The notes beneath the pieces are model-generated. The model was given only the letters and a program-made list of their open reading frames with translations, had not been told where the DNA came from and did not search any database. A stretch of DNA of 64,000 bases, taken from NCBI GenBank assembly GCA_009809945.1, contig WTPW01002132.1, forward strand, positions 49,079 to 113,078, in the 5' to 3' direction. The position numbers and the translations under genes were made by a program. Numbering within the stretch: the first letter of the stretch is position 1; every line of letters starts with the position of its first letter. Positions 22,240-34,254 of this stretch are shown here, piece by piece. This stretch comes from Gigaspora margarita (Eukaryota; Glomeromycota; Glomeromycetes; Diversisporales; Gigasporaceae).

Positions 22240-22416
22240 TAATTCATATTCATTAACAACTAGCTTAGATAAATTGTAGGATAATATGTCTGTTAATTTG
22301 GATAGTCAAAATACTTGCTTACTTTGAAAATTTAGAAATAAAAAGTATTTTCTACATCACTTTTAACTTGTATCGCATTCAAGTTTTCATCTTAATTGAT
22401 GTATATGTATATAACG
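22240..22416. other. intergenic
   Basis: Downstream of the MULE. No TIR for the MULE itself could be defined. Confidence 0.4.
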
Positions 22417-23380
22417 TAGTGATGGGCCACGCGCGGGATTTTTAATATAAGATTATTTGGCCTGCATTAGTATATCATCTGGCCCGCATTAACAAATTAT
22501 CCGGCCAGCTTTAACATAAGTGGGCCAATGACTAATTAGTATTTGATGTACATAAAAATATTATGCACGTGTTAACTTTTTATTTGTTTCTCGTTCGCAC
22601 ATATATACGTACGTACAGAGATCATGCGCAAACTGTACGTTGAAATAAATTTTTTAATTGTCATTATTAATAAAATGGGAATCTAGACTTTTAATTTCTT
22701 GCATAAATAATACATCAAGAATATTGTGTACCATACGGGCAAAAATCTCCAATTTCAGTGATTATTTAATATGAGTGATAAGGTAAATAAAATTCGAGCC
22801 AATCATTTATGTGATATTAGATGATTATTGAGTATAAAAGTGACTATTTTGATAAGCCCGATTATGAATTTCTTATGAGTCGTTTATGAATTTTTGTACG
22901 TATATAACCTGGTTACCTATAAATTTTTGTACGTATGTACCTGATCACTTATAAATTTTAGTACATTTACACCTGATTATGCGCCTGATTACTTATAAAT
23001 TTTTATACGCTTATAGGATTTGATCGCTTTGTTGCCATTATAATTTTTGAATATATCTTTATATAATAATATTTAAAAACAAACTGAGAAAATTAAGGCA
23101 AATCTGAATTAATAAATTTAATAATTATAAGATTTAGATGTTTTAAATGTAGGCAAAATCTATATAAGCATTTTTATTTGTAATAAATGCGTAAGATTTA
23201 TAAGAAATGATTATTATTTTAATAAGAAATAACATTCCTAGCGGTGATTTATATATATATATTTATTTATCGTGAAAAAATCAGAAACTCTACTCGATCC
23301 CGCGAATCCCGCGCGGATCCCGCGCGGGATCCCGCATCCCGCGCGGGATTTTTAAAAAAATCGGGATTTGCCCATCACTA
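22417..23380. mobile_element. hAT element, TAGTGATGGGC family, copy A (964 bp)
   Basis: Ends TAGTGATGGGC. A perfect 8-bp duplication ATATAACG lies at 22409-22416 and 23381-23388. GC-rich subterminal words GCGCGGGAT(CCC) occur at the right and GGCC(C)GCATTA at the left. It matches 42948-43849 in reverse orientation. No ORF. Confidence 0.92.
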
Positions 23381-23427
23381 ATATAACGTATTAGTATTTT
23401 GACTCTCAATATGTATATTTGTCTTTT

Positions 23428-23789
23428 GCAATTATTATTATAACTTCCCCAGCATCGCCATCAAAAAAGTACGGGCACGTGACCATATTTATGGCACGCA
23501 AAAATCCTTAAATTCTTTTAAGTTAGGGTTAGGGTCTATACTAGGGTTGGGTTAGAAAGTGTTTTTAAGATAAATCGCTCAAGGAAAACGTTTTGTTAAT
23601 GCACCAAAGGTGGTTTCCTATGCAGATTTTATGTTATCGGTGATTTTGACGAAGCGAACGTTTGTTTTGAATTTTCCTGATCGTGCTATGTTACACCTAA
23701 TCTTGAGATCTGATTGGTTTGCACCATAAAAATCACGTGCCCGTGTTTTTTTACTGGGTACGCTGGGGTAGTTTTATTATTATTATTGC
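23428..23789. mobile_element. MITE with CACGTG subterminal motif
   Basis: Arms GCAAT(T/A)AT..., CCCCAGC and ACGGGCACGTGA read inward from both sides. The interior has a telomere-like TTAGGGTTAGGG word also seen in related elements at 11650, 40378 and 48050. Target site unresolved. Confidence 0.7.
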
Positions 23790-25408
23790 TCGATCAGCTG
23801 ACTTTATTCAAACCAACTGAATGACTTTATTTAACAAGTCTGAAAAACATATGGGATAAGGGCTCGCTACCCTTGGCGGCTCTAATATACATAATCACAT
23901 TCTTACTACAGAGACATATATTTATCACAACAGCAAACGAAAAGGGGCACCAATAATGTTCTGTATGTCCCACAGGTAAAGGGACGATCCGAACCATTCA
24001 TGGATCAAAATGCCTTCTTGTAGAGGAAAACCGTCAAATCTTCCCATAGCTGTAAAGAGAGTCGGCAACTATGTTCATGCTAATATAAGTGAGGTTTATT
24101 CTTATGGTCCTTGCTCTGCCACTTCCTGTTGTTTGTTTTTTGGCTCCACGGCTTCAGTAGCAGTGCAAGGACCTGTTGTGTATCTGGCTCCACAGCTGTA
24201 AGTGGCAGTGCAAGGACCAGTTGTATTTAGTTCCGTGGCTGCATTTTGTTATTGTTAGATCGGTAATAGGGGTAAGGGATAATGGCTATAGCCAAGTACG
24301 AACCGAAATAGTATTTAATGCATATGCAAATACGAAATTACCTGTACATACAAGTTAAACCATAAAAGGATACATAAAAAAACCTGTGCATGACCGGTCA
24401 TGAAGTCGCAATAATGATGGCCCTGTCACTTTGTTGACAGGTTTTTCAATACGTATGCATATTTTGTTGATATATAGTAAATTATTAAAATTGTTTCGCA
24501 TTTTACTGGCTGATGTGCAAATCATTGATCACGTGATTCACCTGCGATATCGCAGGTTGCGATGAATAACAATGCTCTACATTTTAATATTCGAATAAAA
24601 CAGTTAATAAAAATTTTTATGCTTACTAAGCAATTTAAATTTTATAATTAAATATATGATAACTATGAAGTTGGTTAAAAAAATATAACGCTATCATGCA
24701 ATAATGAAATTTTTGCTCAAAAAATTAATTTCGAATTCAATTCAAGCACAATAAGATTAAGTACATATAATACTTCTTTTCTAAAGTTGCAAGTTAAACT
24801 AATAACAATTTGATAAATACTAGCGAAATTAAATGCAACAGCCAATATGAAGCTCAGGCTGAACCTATGATAAATAGTTTCACTTGCAACTCTATTTGTT
24901 ATACTTCATCCCTGATAAATTTATTTCGTTTCAATTCATCCCTGATTAACTTACTTCGTTTCAACTACTTTTGGTACGTATGGGTTACAATTATAATTGA
25001 TTATTAGTAATTACATGTAAGGTGCTATGCTAAAAATGAAACAGAGTTTAATTGTTAAATGTGTATTGCGCAGCATTTTTTTTCCGATTGGTTTGATCTT
25101 CATTATTGGAATCACGTTTTTTCTTTTTCTGGATTGAATGGGCAAATTCTGTGATTAACACTTTTTACATTACTCGTATTTTTTTCTTTTTTCGGCAATT
25201 GATAATAAATACGTCTTCTTATTTTATAATACGAATTTTAATTCTGAATCCCCCCCTTAATTAGATCGAAAAGCATTCCACATTACACGACACACAGTAT
25301 TTATTTGGACTATGCCGGCAGATAATTTAGGCCGGAAGTGGTTTTATTGAAATTTGGCAGAATCATGATTGAGAAGCGAGTGACTGACCTGTGTCGGCCA
25401 GAACAGCA
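23790..25408. other. intergenic, partly GC-richer
   Basis: 24148-24245 holds about 2.5 copies of a roughly 48-bp repeat (GGCTCCAC(G/A)GCT, GCAGTGCAAGGACC). A short frame PSCRGKPSNLPIAVKRVGNY at 24013 might be an exon scrap. Otherwise nothing is resolved. Confidence 0.4.
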
Positions 25409-26018
25409 ATGACATCCCGTGACAAAGCGATCGTAATTGCACTGGGAGTCGCCGTAGGACTGAAGCCGGTGGGGTTATTCCCGCCTACAGAAGCAAGCCA
25501 GCTGTAAGTGAAGAGTGAAGAAACGATAGAATCACGTGTCTTCATCTTGGAATGGGTTGGGTGGGTCACGCGAATTTGGGCAATGGACTAGGAAAACCCG
25601 TCTTTGAAGGGGGGTTTCCATTTTGAGAAAATGGTGATTATCTGTCTGTGAAACCTAAATTTACCCCTGAATTTTTTGTTTATTTTTAGATATCAATTAC
25701 TGAATAAACAACGTCATGTGATTATGAAACACTGATTGACCAATCTAATTTAATTGAGTCGTAAATCTTTGGTTGTAAATCTATTTTTAGAACACAATCG
25801 TTAAAAAATTGGTTTACATTCAAGTTAAAATATCTCGATAAATTATTATATTAACGTAGGGTAAAAAATGAAATACATATAGATACAAACCGGAACTTTA
25901 ATTTGAATCAAAAATCTCGAAATTGATAAAAAAGTGTCAAAGACGGGTTTTCCTAGTCCATTGCCCATTTCATTTCAGGCACCTGCAGACCTGGCTACGT
26001 CGTCCCCAATACTTATAA
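25409..26018 (+). CDS. possible small two-exon gene, unknown product
   Basis: ATG at 25409 opens MTSRDKAIVIALGVAVGLKP and continues to residue 31, reaching a strong 5' splice site CT|GTAAGTG at 25504. A strong 3' site TTTCATTTCAG| ends at 25978. Joining gives HLQTWLRRPQYL and TAA at 26018, 45 residues in total, with a hydrophobic stretch at residues 7-18. The 475-nt intron contains a 391-bp MITE; without it the intron is 84 nt, normal for this organism. The segment is clearly GC-richer than its surroundings. The opposite strand is also open over the first exon (WLASVGGNNPTGFSPT, donor ACAG|GTCAGT), so the strand is uncertain. Function not recognised. Confidence 0.35.
25577..25967. mobile_element. 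MITE with 31-bp perfect TIR
   Basis: Left arm 25577-25607 and right arm 25937-25967 are exact reverse complements, starting TGGGCAATGGACTAGG. Target duplication not clear. Lies inside the putative intron 25504-25978. The near-identity suggests a young insertion. Confidence 0.9.
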
Positions 26019-26086
26019 GTACTCACTTGATACCTTCCAATTCTTAATTCCATGCATATACCATTGGTTTATGCTAGCATTATTTG

Positions 26087-26672
26087 CCCTGTAAGAAAAA
26101 TGGTACAGGTGGTGGTACGGGTTGGTGTCGGGAATGCTCGAAATGGCACGAATCATGTGGTACGTACAGGAACATTTCACGGAATGGCATGGTAAAAATG
26201 GCACGGACATTAAGGCAAAGGGTGGCACGTAATATCACGTCATATGAAATGGCGCATTCAGATGGCACGTATGTGTACGTTATACACGTGTTGGCTCGTT
26301 TCGTGGAGAGCGAAAGATCAGTAAGTGATTTTTTTTAAAAAAAAGAGCGATATCTCATGATTTCACTGATGAAGCTTCCCTGTGTGTCTTAACAAAAAAA
26401 ATTCCTTACAAAATTTTACTTCATATGCAGTTAGCTTGTTCATCTTATATGATTACTTATGTAAATTTATGGTTTAATAGTTAATCCACATCGTTATCGC
26501 AGTGGCACGTGAATTTATGTTCACCCGTGCCAAATCCCGTGCCGATTCGACTAGTAAACTGCTGCAAAACCTGTGCCATTTACGGTCCATTTGGTACGGG
26601 CATACGGTCCCACACGGTCCACGGAATCCGTACCAATGACCCGTGCCGATCCGATCCAATTTTCTTATAGGG
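26087..26672. mobile_element. MITE with GGCACG-rich arms
   Basis: Ends CCCT(G/A)TAAGAAAA read inward from both sides. The left arm repeats TGGCACG/GGTACG many times and the right arm carries the complement CGTGCC. The frames in it are shadows. Confidence 0.75.
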
Positions 26673-26689
26673 TTGTCATTGATCTTCCC

Positions 26690-26779
26690 ACGCCATCCCT
26701 TCCTCTGCTGATTATCACGTACCTGTAATGGTGTTTTTGAGGCGAAGGGTCGTGCGGTTGTTCTTCGCAAAATTCGACT
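26690..26779 (-). other. exon-like segment, minus strand
   Basis: Minus-strand frame SRILRRTTARPFASKTPLQ ends at a consensus donor CAG|GTACGTG near 26723. The Arg/Ser/Thr-rich, acid-free composition resembles a mitochondrial targeting peptide. The 5' side is cut off by the foldback element starting at 26780. No downstream exon could be joined in frame with confidence. Confidence 0.3.
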
Positions 26780-26845
26780 AAGGCCACACAAAGTTAATTT
26801 TTCGTTTTGCATAACCTGATGTTTCAAAATTCCGGTCGGCGGGTC

Positions 26846-26905
<60 letters not shown>

Positions 26906-27188
26906 CTTTATGCGGCCTAAATTAATTCATGTTCACATACTGTATAAGGTACGCAAAAGCTAATTCTTCGGTTTGCATAACATGGAATTAGAAAATTTTG
27001 GTTTTTTTATCGGACCTATTGGGTAATTCCGGAAAATTAAGGTCATCATCGGGTGACATGGAGAAAAAAATTAAATGGCAAAAATGGAGTAATTGGCACA
27101 ATAGGAATTTAAAAAAAAAAAAATTTTTTTTTGGAAAAATTGGGTCGGCGGGTTATGCAAAACGAAAAATTAACTTTGCGTGGCCTAA
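26780..27188. mobile_element. foldback element copy A, with T51 tract
   Basis: Arms TAAGGCCACACAAAGTTAAT and the complement of TTAACTTTGCGTGGCCTAAT. Inner repeats of AATTCTTCGGTTTGCATAAC. A T run at 26848-26898. The second family member is at 57492-57857. Confidence 0.9.
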
Positions 27189-27250
27189 TTAATTCAAATT
27201 GACAGCAAAGTCAACAGATCGAAAAGGGAACTAAGCAGGGAGGCCCCGGT

Positions 27251-27331
27251 ATGGCGACAATCACAGATGCCGGCGGGGAAAAAACCGGTTCAATCGCCAT
27301 TCAATTTAAGGAAGGCGCAGGGGAAAGATAA
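27251..27331 (+). other. short GC-rich ORF, unknown
   Basis: ATG-started 26-residue frame MATITDAGGEKTGSIAIQFK to TAA. It has coding-like composition in a GC-rich patch but no recognised family. It could be a first exon or uORF. Very tentative. Confidence 0.2.
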
Positions 27332-27360
27332 ATGATTTAATCAATTGCCTAATCCGTACA

Positions 27361-27945
27361 TACCAGGAGCGGAGTATGAAATACGAAGTGCAAGGTTATC
27401 TGAAGAGTGAAATGTTGTGAACAAATACGGTTCTTTGATTGGTTATATTTTCACATGATATTGTGGAATGCGATGTTCCGGATTTGCTTTTTATGTTGAA
27501 CCGGTTTGGTATGACTTTTTTACGTATGTAAGTGCTATTCGTGCGTGATTGTCCCTGCAAAGGGGACTATTTTTAAGTGAGTATTTCGGGTTTACGTTTC
27601 GTGCCTGTTTATCGCGTAGGGGGTTGATGTTTAAGGGGTTCCGGTATGTGGTTGCATAATATTTTTTTTTTTTTGCTCGAAATCTTTTTTATAAAAACGT
27701 CGAAATTCTGTTTTATACCAGGAACGGAGTGCAACGAAGTGCATGGTTATCTGAAGAGTGAAATGATGTGAACAAATACGGTTCTTTGATTGGTTATATT
27801 TTTCATGACATTGTGGAATGCGATGGTCCGATTTGCATTTTATATTAAACTGGTTTGATATGGCTTTCGTAAGTACGTACGTGCATTCGTACATGATTAT
27901 CCTTCAAAAGGACTATTTTAAGTAAGTATTTCAAGTTTTAAGTTG
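27361..27945. repeat. direct repeat, two ~230-bp copies
   Basis: Copies at 27361-27590 and 27716-27945 share GGTTATCTGAAGAGTGAAAT, ACAAATACGGTTCTTTGATT and TTGTGGAATGCGATG at about 355-bp offset. No coding frame. Confidence 0.85.
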
Positions 27946-28328
27946 TGCCTCATTTTATTTGATTTATTTCTTATCTTACCGGTGTTATNATAAATTTCTG
28001 CGCCCAAAAATCACAGCATTTCCTTATTCTGCCCCTGTTTTATTTGATCGATCATTGTTACATTCGATCATCCTTAAACCTTTCAATTGTACCTCTGTAA
28101 CACGTGTTACTCCTATTACCTTATTTAGATATCCTTGGGGTTCTACAATTAATTAAAGCTATCGTGATGCGTCGAATGTCTATATTAATAATCATCATGC
28201 CATCGCTTTTGTACACAGATCAATTATGTATAAATTATTATTGCTTCTTTTAGACGAATGAATACGAAACGTTTAAATATTATCGTCTCGCCCCTCACAC
28301 AAAATAATATTACGATTAAGTTTATAGG
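27946..28328. other. intergenic
   Basis: No feature supported. Confidence 0.4.
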
Positions 28329-28742
28329 TGTTGAAGGGCAATTAGACTTTTAGTTGTCGTCTCTCAATGACGAATTGATTGTGTAGGGCAGAAGGAAGTT
28401 AAACTGACAATTGATTGGTGTAAATAATTTATATAGATTACAATTGTATATAAGTCCGATGTGTTCGCTCTTTGTGTATTGAGAGGTTTTTGTCCCTTAT
28501 ACATAATAGAGAGAGCAAGAATGAGGTAAGTTAGCATTAGATATTATCTAAATAATTCCTCTATCATAATAAAGTTTTCTTAATGAATGTTTATTTATCG
28601 TATCTCTTGGCTTTCATTTATTTTTGTATTGTTCGTGAATCCCATTTCGTTATATTTATAAACCCAACCTTATGTATTCCTTCTCTTGTTCACTATCGTA
28701 ACCTAAATCTGGCCCTCTAATCTGACGCTCTCCCAAATTTCA
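28329..28742. mobile_element. probable solo LTR (copia-like), 414 bp
   Basis: Starts TGTTGAAGGGCAATTAG and ends ATTTCA (TG...CA). Flanked by atagg and atagt (4 of 5 bp). Contains a TATATAAG promoter-like box near 28450, CTCTTTGTGTATTGAGAG and AATAAAG downstream, an order expected for U3-R-U5. No pol nearby. Confidence 0.55.
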
Positions 28743-28747
28743 ATAGT

Positions 28748-29384
28748 AATACTGGTTTTGTCTATTTATATACTGCTTTGATTTCTAAAAAAAAAAATAT
28801 ATATATATATATTTTATAATATTTACTAATGCTATTTACAACTTTGTTCTCTATATAAAATGCTTCCTATATCATATTTCATTATCATACCGAATAAGTT
28901 AAGCTTTTAAACATAATTAAACAATAAACACTAAAAAATGTACATAGTGTTGGCACATGACCAATTAAACTACTAATATAATTAATGAATTCATACGACT
29001 CATTTCGAAATTGTGACCTAGTTATATGCCAACTCTGTACATTTTTTAAAACTTCTAATATGATCTACTGATTCTTCCGTTCCTGGTTTTGCGTGACAGC
29101 GTCGCGCAGCTACCTTATTTCATATAAAACTAATATGATAAAGATTTAGTATCCAGCATTATATGCTGAGTGCTTCCAAATAAGTATTGGATCACAAGTG
29201 TGCGATCCTGTTTGACAAAGTCGATAAACAGATAAATCAGATAAATCAAATAAAAACTTATTACTTATCAGACTTTTCCAACTTTCAAACCGAGTGGAAC
29301 GAGTAATTCGTTTACTATTTGATTTTGAGCCACAATTTACCTGAATTACGCAATTTTTGTATCACTTAACGCAAACATTTTTTC
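28748..29384. other. intergenic / 5' flank of F-box locus
   Basis: Has an (AT)n tract at 28790-28812. No gene recognised. Confidence 0.4.
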
Positions 29385-29453
29385 GTGCCTTCGTGCTACA
29401 ATACATTATTTAAACTGCTTAACAATTCAATTCTTGTTCTTAATCTTTCCAAA

Positions 29454-31209
29454 ATGATAACATTACCAAACGAATGTCTTTCTGAAATATTTAAAAGCTT
29501 AGGCAATGATTATGAATTTTTATTTTCATGTCTTCTTGTAAACCGTCAATGGTGTCGAAATGTTATTCCAGTACTATGGAGTCGATCATTAGTGTGTATT
29601 GGTAATAAAAGACTTATGAGGATTTACCTTTTATCGTTGAATGATGAAGAAAAGGCTCCATTAATTCCATTAAATATATCACTTCCAGATGGACCAAAAC
29701 CATTATTTGAATACAGTTTTTATACTATATTGATCAGTTACAAATATTTAGAAAAAGGAATTGTGAACTGGCTTGGCCTTGAAGTTCATAAACGTCGTAA
29801 CTATTATGAAAATAAAAAAAATATAAAAATGAGATTGAAACAGCTATATATTCATTGATTAAAATGTTATTACGAACAAGTGAAAAAATTAAGGTGTTGT
29901 CTTTTGATAATTTCCATATAGACATTACTAATAATAGTGACACAGAATTTAATAGTAAAATAGTAAAGCTATTATTTAATTATAAAAACACCACTATTAC
30001 TTCATTATGCTTTTCTTATATCAAACTTAGCTCTGAAGAAGTAAGAGCGCTAACAGATATTATTTGTAAAAATACTTCCCTAAGCTCATTACATCTTAGT
30101 GATTGTAATCTTGGGTCTGAAAAAGTAAAAATACTGGCAGAGACACTTCGTAAGAATAAAACACTATTTTATTTAGAACTTGCCGGTAATAATATTGGTT
30201 ATGAAGGAGCGAAAGCAGTTGCAGAAATCCTTGACAAAAATACTACAATAACCTCTTTAGGACTTAGTAATAATCAATTTGGTTTTAAAAGTGGAAAAGT
30301 ATTAGCGGAGGCTCTTTACAAAAACATAACCCTAACTTCTTTGAAACTTAATAATAATCAACTTGGCTTTAAATGAGGCAAAGCATTGGCATAAGCTCTT
30401 TGCAGAAATACTACTCTAATCTCCTTAAATATTTATAAAAATAATCTTGGTTCTGAAGGAATAAAAGTAATAGTAGATGCACTTCACAAAAACAAAACTT
30501 TAACTTCTCTGGATATAGGAAATAACAATATTGGCAGTGAAGGAATAAAAGTAATAGCAGAGGTTCTTTGCAGAGACATTACTTTAACTTTTCTAGATCT
30601 TGGTTATAGTCAACTTGGAATTGATGGTAGCAAGATACTAGCAAACGCACTTTGTGAAAACACTACACTAACTTCCTTGATTCTTCACAAAAATCAACTT
30701 GGTTCCGAGGGAACAAAAGCATTGGCAGAAGCCCTTTACAAAAATGTTAATTTGACTTCTTTGTATCTTAGTTCTAATCAAATTACTTTTGATGGAATAA
30801 AAGCATTATCAGAAGCTATTTGTAAAAAAAAGTTCTAACTTACTTAGATCTTAGCGAAAATAAACTTACTTTTGAAGGAGTAGAAGTATTATCAGATGCT
30901 CTTTGCAAAAATACCTCCCTAATCGATTTAAGACTTTCTGGTACTCTATTGGATGCTAATTGCAAAAATACCTCTTCAGTATTAGCAGAAGCTCTTCGTA
31001 AAAATATAACTTTAAAATGTTTGGATCTTAATGATAATCAACTTGGTTATGGATATATAAAAATATTAATGGAAGCTCTTCATGAAAACTCTACATTAAC
31101 TCATTTAGAAATTTCTGATAATCAGCTTAGCTAAAGTGAATGCAAAACATTAAAAAAAATTTTTTACAACAATAAAATTTCGTTGTATTTAGGTCATTAT
31201 TTTAGTTAA
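29454..31209 (+). pseudogene. F-box + RNI-type leucine-rich repeat protein, decayed
   Basis: The preferred start is the ATG at 29454, where the F-box begins (ITLPNECLSEIFKSLG, LFSCLLVNRQWC, IPVLWS), the Skp1-binding part of SCF ubiquitin ligases. From about 29840 come about 14 RNI-like LRRs of 28 residues (type LTSLxLxxNxLGSEGxKALAEAL), presumed to bind substrate. Breaks: a shift in the A8 run near 29813-29830 separates F-box and LRR frames; TGA at 30374 and TAA at 30392 inside two repeats; a shift in an A run near 30827; TAA at 31132. Frame remains readable to TAA at 31207. The even repeats argue for recent loss of function, or for a draft with several indel errors. Expanded F-box/LRR families are typical of this lineage. 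Confidence 0.85.
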
Positions 31210-31735
31210 TTCATAATGCTAACAATTGCATTACATACTTACATTTTGAATAATTGAATTATATATATTATAATTATATGGTGCGAATTATCCATGATAA
31301 CATTTTTTGTAATAAATTATCATATTATATGTAAATCTGGTGTAGAGTGGGAACGCTGTAAATATATAAATGTAATACTTTTGTTAATAAAGTGGTCCCT
31401 GACTTTTATATTACTTTAATCTTGTTTACTAAATATGTGCCGAAAAAAATATATGGTATATCGTGAAAATCAAAACAAATGGATCAGGGGTACAGAAACG
31501 TCTCAAACTTATATCTTAACTATGGCATTAATTGCCTCAAACGTGACAAATCGAAACTCATTTATCTATTTATATGACTTTTAAAAATCAACTTCCACGC
31601 TTTATACATTTTATATATCTTTGATCATATTAACTGAGATATAGATAACGTTAATAACATGCATTAGTGAACTACATGCTGTGTTTCAAAAGAATAATAG
31701 ACTTAACAGAAATTTTATAGTATTAACAATTGAAA
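31210..31735. other. intergenic
   Basis: AT-rich 3' flank of the F-box locus. No feature recognised. Confidence 0.4.
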
Positions 31736-31739
31736 GCAC

Positions 31740-32880
31740 TGAAAAAGCGCGTATGTTCTGCAATAGAATTTTTCACAATAACTATCAATAGAAATCACAT
31801 TAATTCCAATGCAAACTAACATGTTCTTGACTACATATTGTGGTTATCAAAATAGTGAGTAAGCTATGTTACAGAATTTTTTACAGAATATTCACAATAG
31901 ATATTGTGATAATTCTAAAATAAACTAACTCACCTTAACCGCATTTTGTGGTTATCAAAATAGAGAGTAAGTTCTGTAGCAGAACTTTTTTAATAGCTTA
32001 CATTAGAAATCACGTTAATTCTAATGTAAACTGACTCAACTTAATCATATATTGTGATCACCAGATAAAAACTACGACAATTCCAATGTAAACTTAAACA
32101 TACATTATGGTCATCATAATAATGAACAAGTTCTGCAATAGGTTTTTTTTTTTTTTTTTTAGTAATTCGCAATAGAAATATAATAATTCCAATACAAATT
32201 ATCTCATTTAACCATATATCAATGTGCTTGAATGGCAAGTAAGTACTTTATTAGAAACTTTCAAATAATTTATAATGGAAATTATGACAGGTCCAGTACA
32301 AACTATCTCATTTAACCTCATATTGTGGACATTGAAGCGAGTAAATACTGTAATATAACTTTTTAAGTAGTTTATGATAAAAATTATAACAATATCAATA
32401 CAAACTAACTCATCTTATAGTCAATGGAATAGCGAGTAAGTTGTGCATAAAATTACTTACAGTAACTCACGATAGAAATTATGACAATTCCAATGCAAAT
32501 TAACTCATCTTAACCACATATTATAGCTGATAGTGTTAGAATAGTAAATAAATTCTTTAACAGAATTATTTAAAGTAACTCACAATAGAAATCATGACAA
32601 TTTCAATGCAAACTAAATCAAATTTAATCACATATTATGATCACCAGAATAGCAATTAAGTTCTGTAACAGAATTTTGTTTGCAGTAGCTTGCAATAGAA
32701 TATGATAATTCTAATGCAACATTAACTCATCTTAACCCAATAGCAAGTAAATCCAGTAATGGAATTTTTTCAGTGACTCATGACAGATCACATTAATTTA
32801 AATGCAAATTAACTTACCTTAAACGTTTGTTGTGGTTATTGGAATAGAAATTATGTTCTGTAACAGAATTTTAATAAGTA
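31740..32880. repeat. satellite array 1, ~105-112-bp monomers
   Basis: About 10-11 diverged monomers with the order AGTAAGTTCTGTAACAGAATTTTT, AGTAATTCACAATAGAAAT, AATTCCAATGCAAACTAACT, CATCTTAACCACATATTGTG. Same family as 36775-39860 and the degenerate block at 13780-14330. A T20 run at 32141-32160 creates a spurious ORF. Confidence 0.85.
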
Positions 32881-32891
32881 TATACAATTGC

Positions 32892-33274
32892 CAATTCTCT
32901 GACTCTCTCAAAGAAGAGGATATCAAAAACTGTCTTAAATATAACATCCGAAGAGAATTCATAAGACAACTCAAAAATTTACTACCAAAAAATGGCTAGA
33001 TCTCTCCTAAGTCTAATAATTTCATTGAACAGCAAAACAAAAAATTTCATCAGATAAACTATCCTATCCTTATATGCAACGATTTCTCTTGTTCACATTT
33101 CAATGATAAAGAAAAAAACACAATCTGCCTGAACTTCACAAAGCTATTCACATATACCTCTATGACCTTTATTCTCCTGAAAAAGGCAAAAAAATCATTT
33201 TCAATATTGATCCCTTAATCTTCCATATCAGTAAACCCCCGATTCCAAGTCTTAATATTATGACAATATGTTAG
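32892..33274 (+). pseudogene. unknown gene fragment
   Basis: Reads SLKEEDIKNCLKYNIRREFI, then (after TAG where Trp fits, NG*ISPKSNNF) HQINYPILICNDFSCSHFND, and after a shift in an A7 run HNLPELHKAIHIYLYDLYSP and PLIFHISKPPIPSL to TAG at 33272. Composition and length of readable frame argue for real former coding sequence. No family recognised. It starts immediately at the end of satellite array 1, which probably removed its 5' part. Confidence 0.5.
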
Positions 33275-33821
33275 CGATAATGATCTTATTTTTATAATAG
33301 TTTTGTTTTTTGTGATATCATAATACATTATAATAATATTTAGAGTTATTTTGTAAAGTTTTTCGAATAATAACCTCGCAAAGACCATTTTTTGTATGTA
33401 CATACATGTACAACATTGCATGCACGTTATATTTTTATCAAAAAGCTGCGGATATTCAGAAGGTTACAATAAAATTACTACAGCTGAACATAATAAAATC
33501 AGATTAAAATGAAATGAGGAGTTTCTATTTGACCTCAAAAACCAATTACTGTATACTTATTTATTATAAATTCAACCTCTAAACCCTAACTATAATAAAC
33601 TTATAAAAATGATAAAAAATGCACAACAATAATTGCTAATTTACACTATCACTCATTTCATTTTAATTCGATTTCATTTTAATCCTCCACAATTACTACA
33701 TAACGCAGTTACTAAATGTTTCTTGAATCATGATTTCTTTGTAAATAAAATGCCAAAAAGCATTAGTTTAAATGAATTAAGTTAAATAACTAATTCTTTA
33801 ATCAATCAAATTTATAAATAG
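33275..33821. other. intergenic
   Basis: No feature supported. An inverted pair (AATTTACACTATCACTCATTTCATTTTAA) lies near 33640. Low information. Confidence 0.35.
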
Positions 33822-34130
33822 GAATGATCCAGAAGGAATATTCTGACTTGGGTTATTGTTATGAATATGGAAATATAGTTGAAAGGATGGAAACAAGGCA
33901 TTCATTTATTATCAAAAGCCGGTAGATATGAATAATTCTAATGAAATTTATCACGTCGGCATTGTCATTATTTAGGAATTGGGGTTAAAACGGGTAAGGA
34001 TAAAGATTTAAATATTATTTAAAGTCTGAGAGGCTGGTAATTCTATGGGAATTTTTTAAAATAGCTATTTATTACAGATACGGAATTGGTGTAAAAGAGA
34101 GTTACACAATTCAATTTATAATATTTATAT
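33822..34130 (+). pseudogene. Sel1-repeat remnant A
   Basis: Three frames in turn give DLGYCYEYGNIVE, AFIYYQKPVDMNNSNEIYHV, CHYLGIGVKTGKDKDLN and YRYGIGVKESYT. These are Sel1 repeats with at least two frameshifts. The region is paralogous to 35036-35361. Confidence 0.75.
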
Positions 34131-34254
34131 TACACTAAATTTAAGTTAGTTAGATAAATATATATAAGGAATCAATGTAATTAGTTATTATTAGTTAGAA
34201 AACAATAAAATAATACACGATTTGATCGACATGAAAATTACCATAAATATTATG

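Noticed and set aside
23520..23560. Interstitial telomere from TTAGGGTTAGGG
   Set aside because: Only two units, embedded in a MITE interior shared with other MITEs.
24530..24560. CACGTGATTCACCTGCGATATCGCAGG as an operator
   Set aside because: Single short palindrome with no gene nearby to regulate.
25363..25569. Minus-strand 68-residue ORF as a complete gene
   Set aside because: Its start lies outside the GC-rich segment and splice signals suggest only 25389-25503 could be an exon; kept as an alternative to the plus-strand gene.
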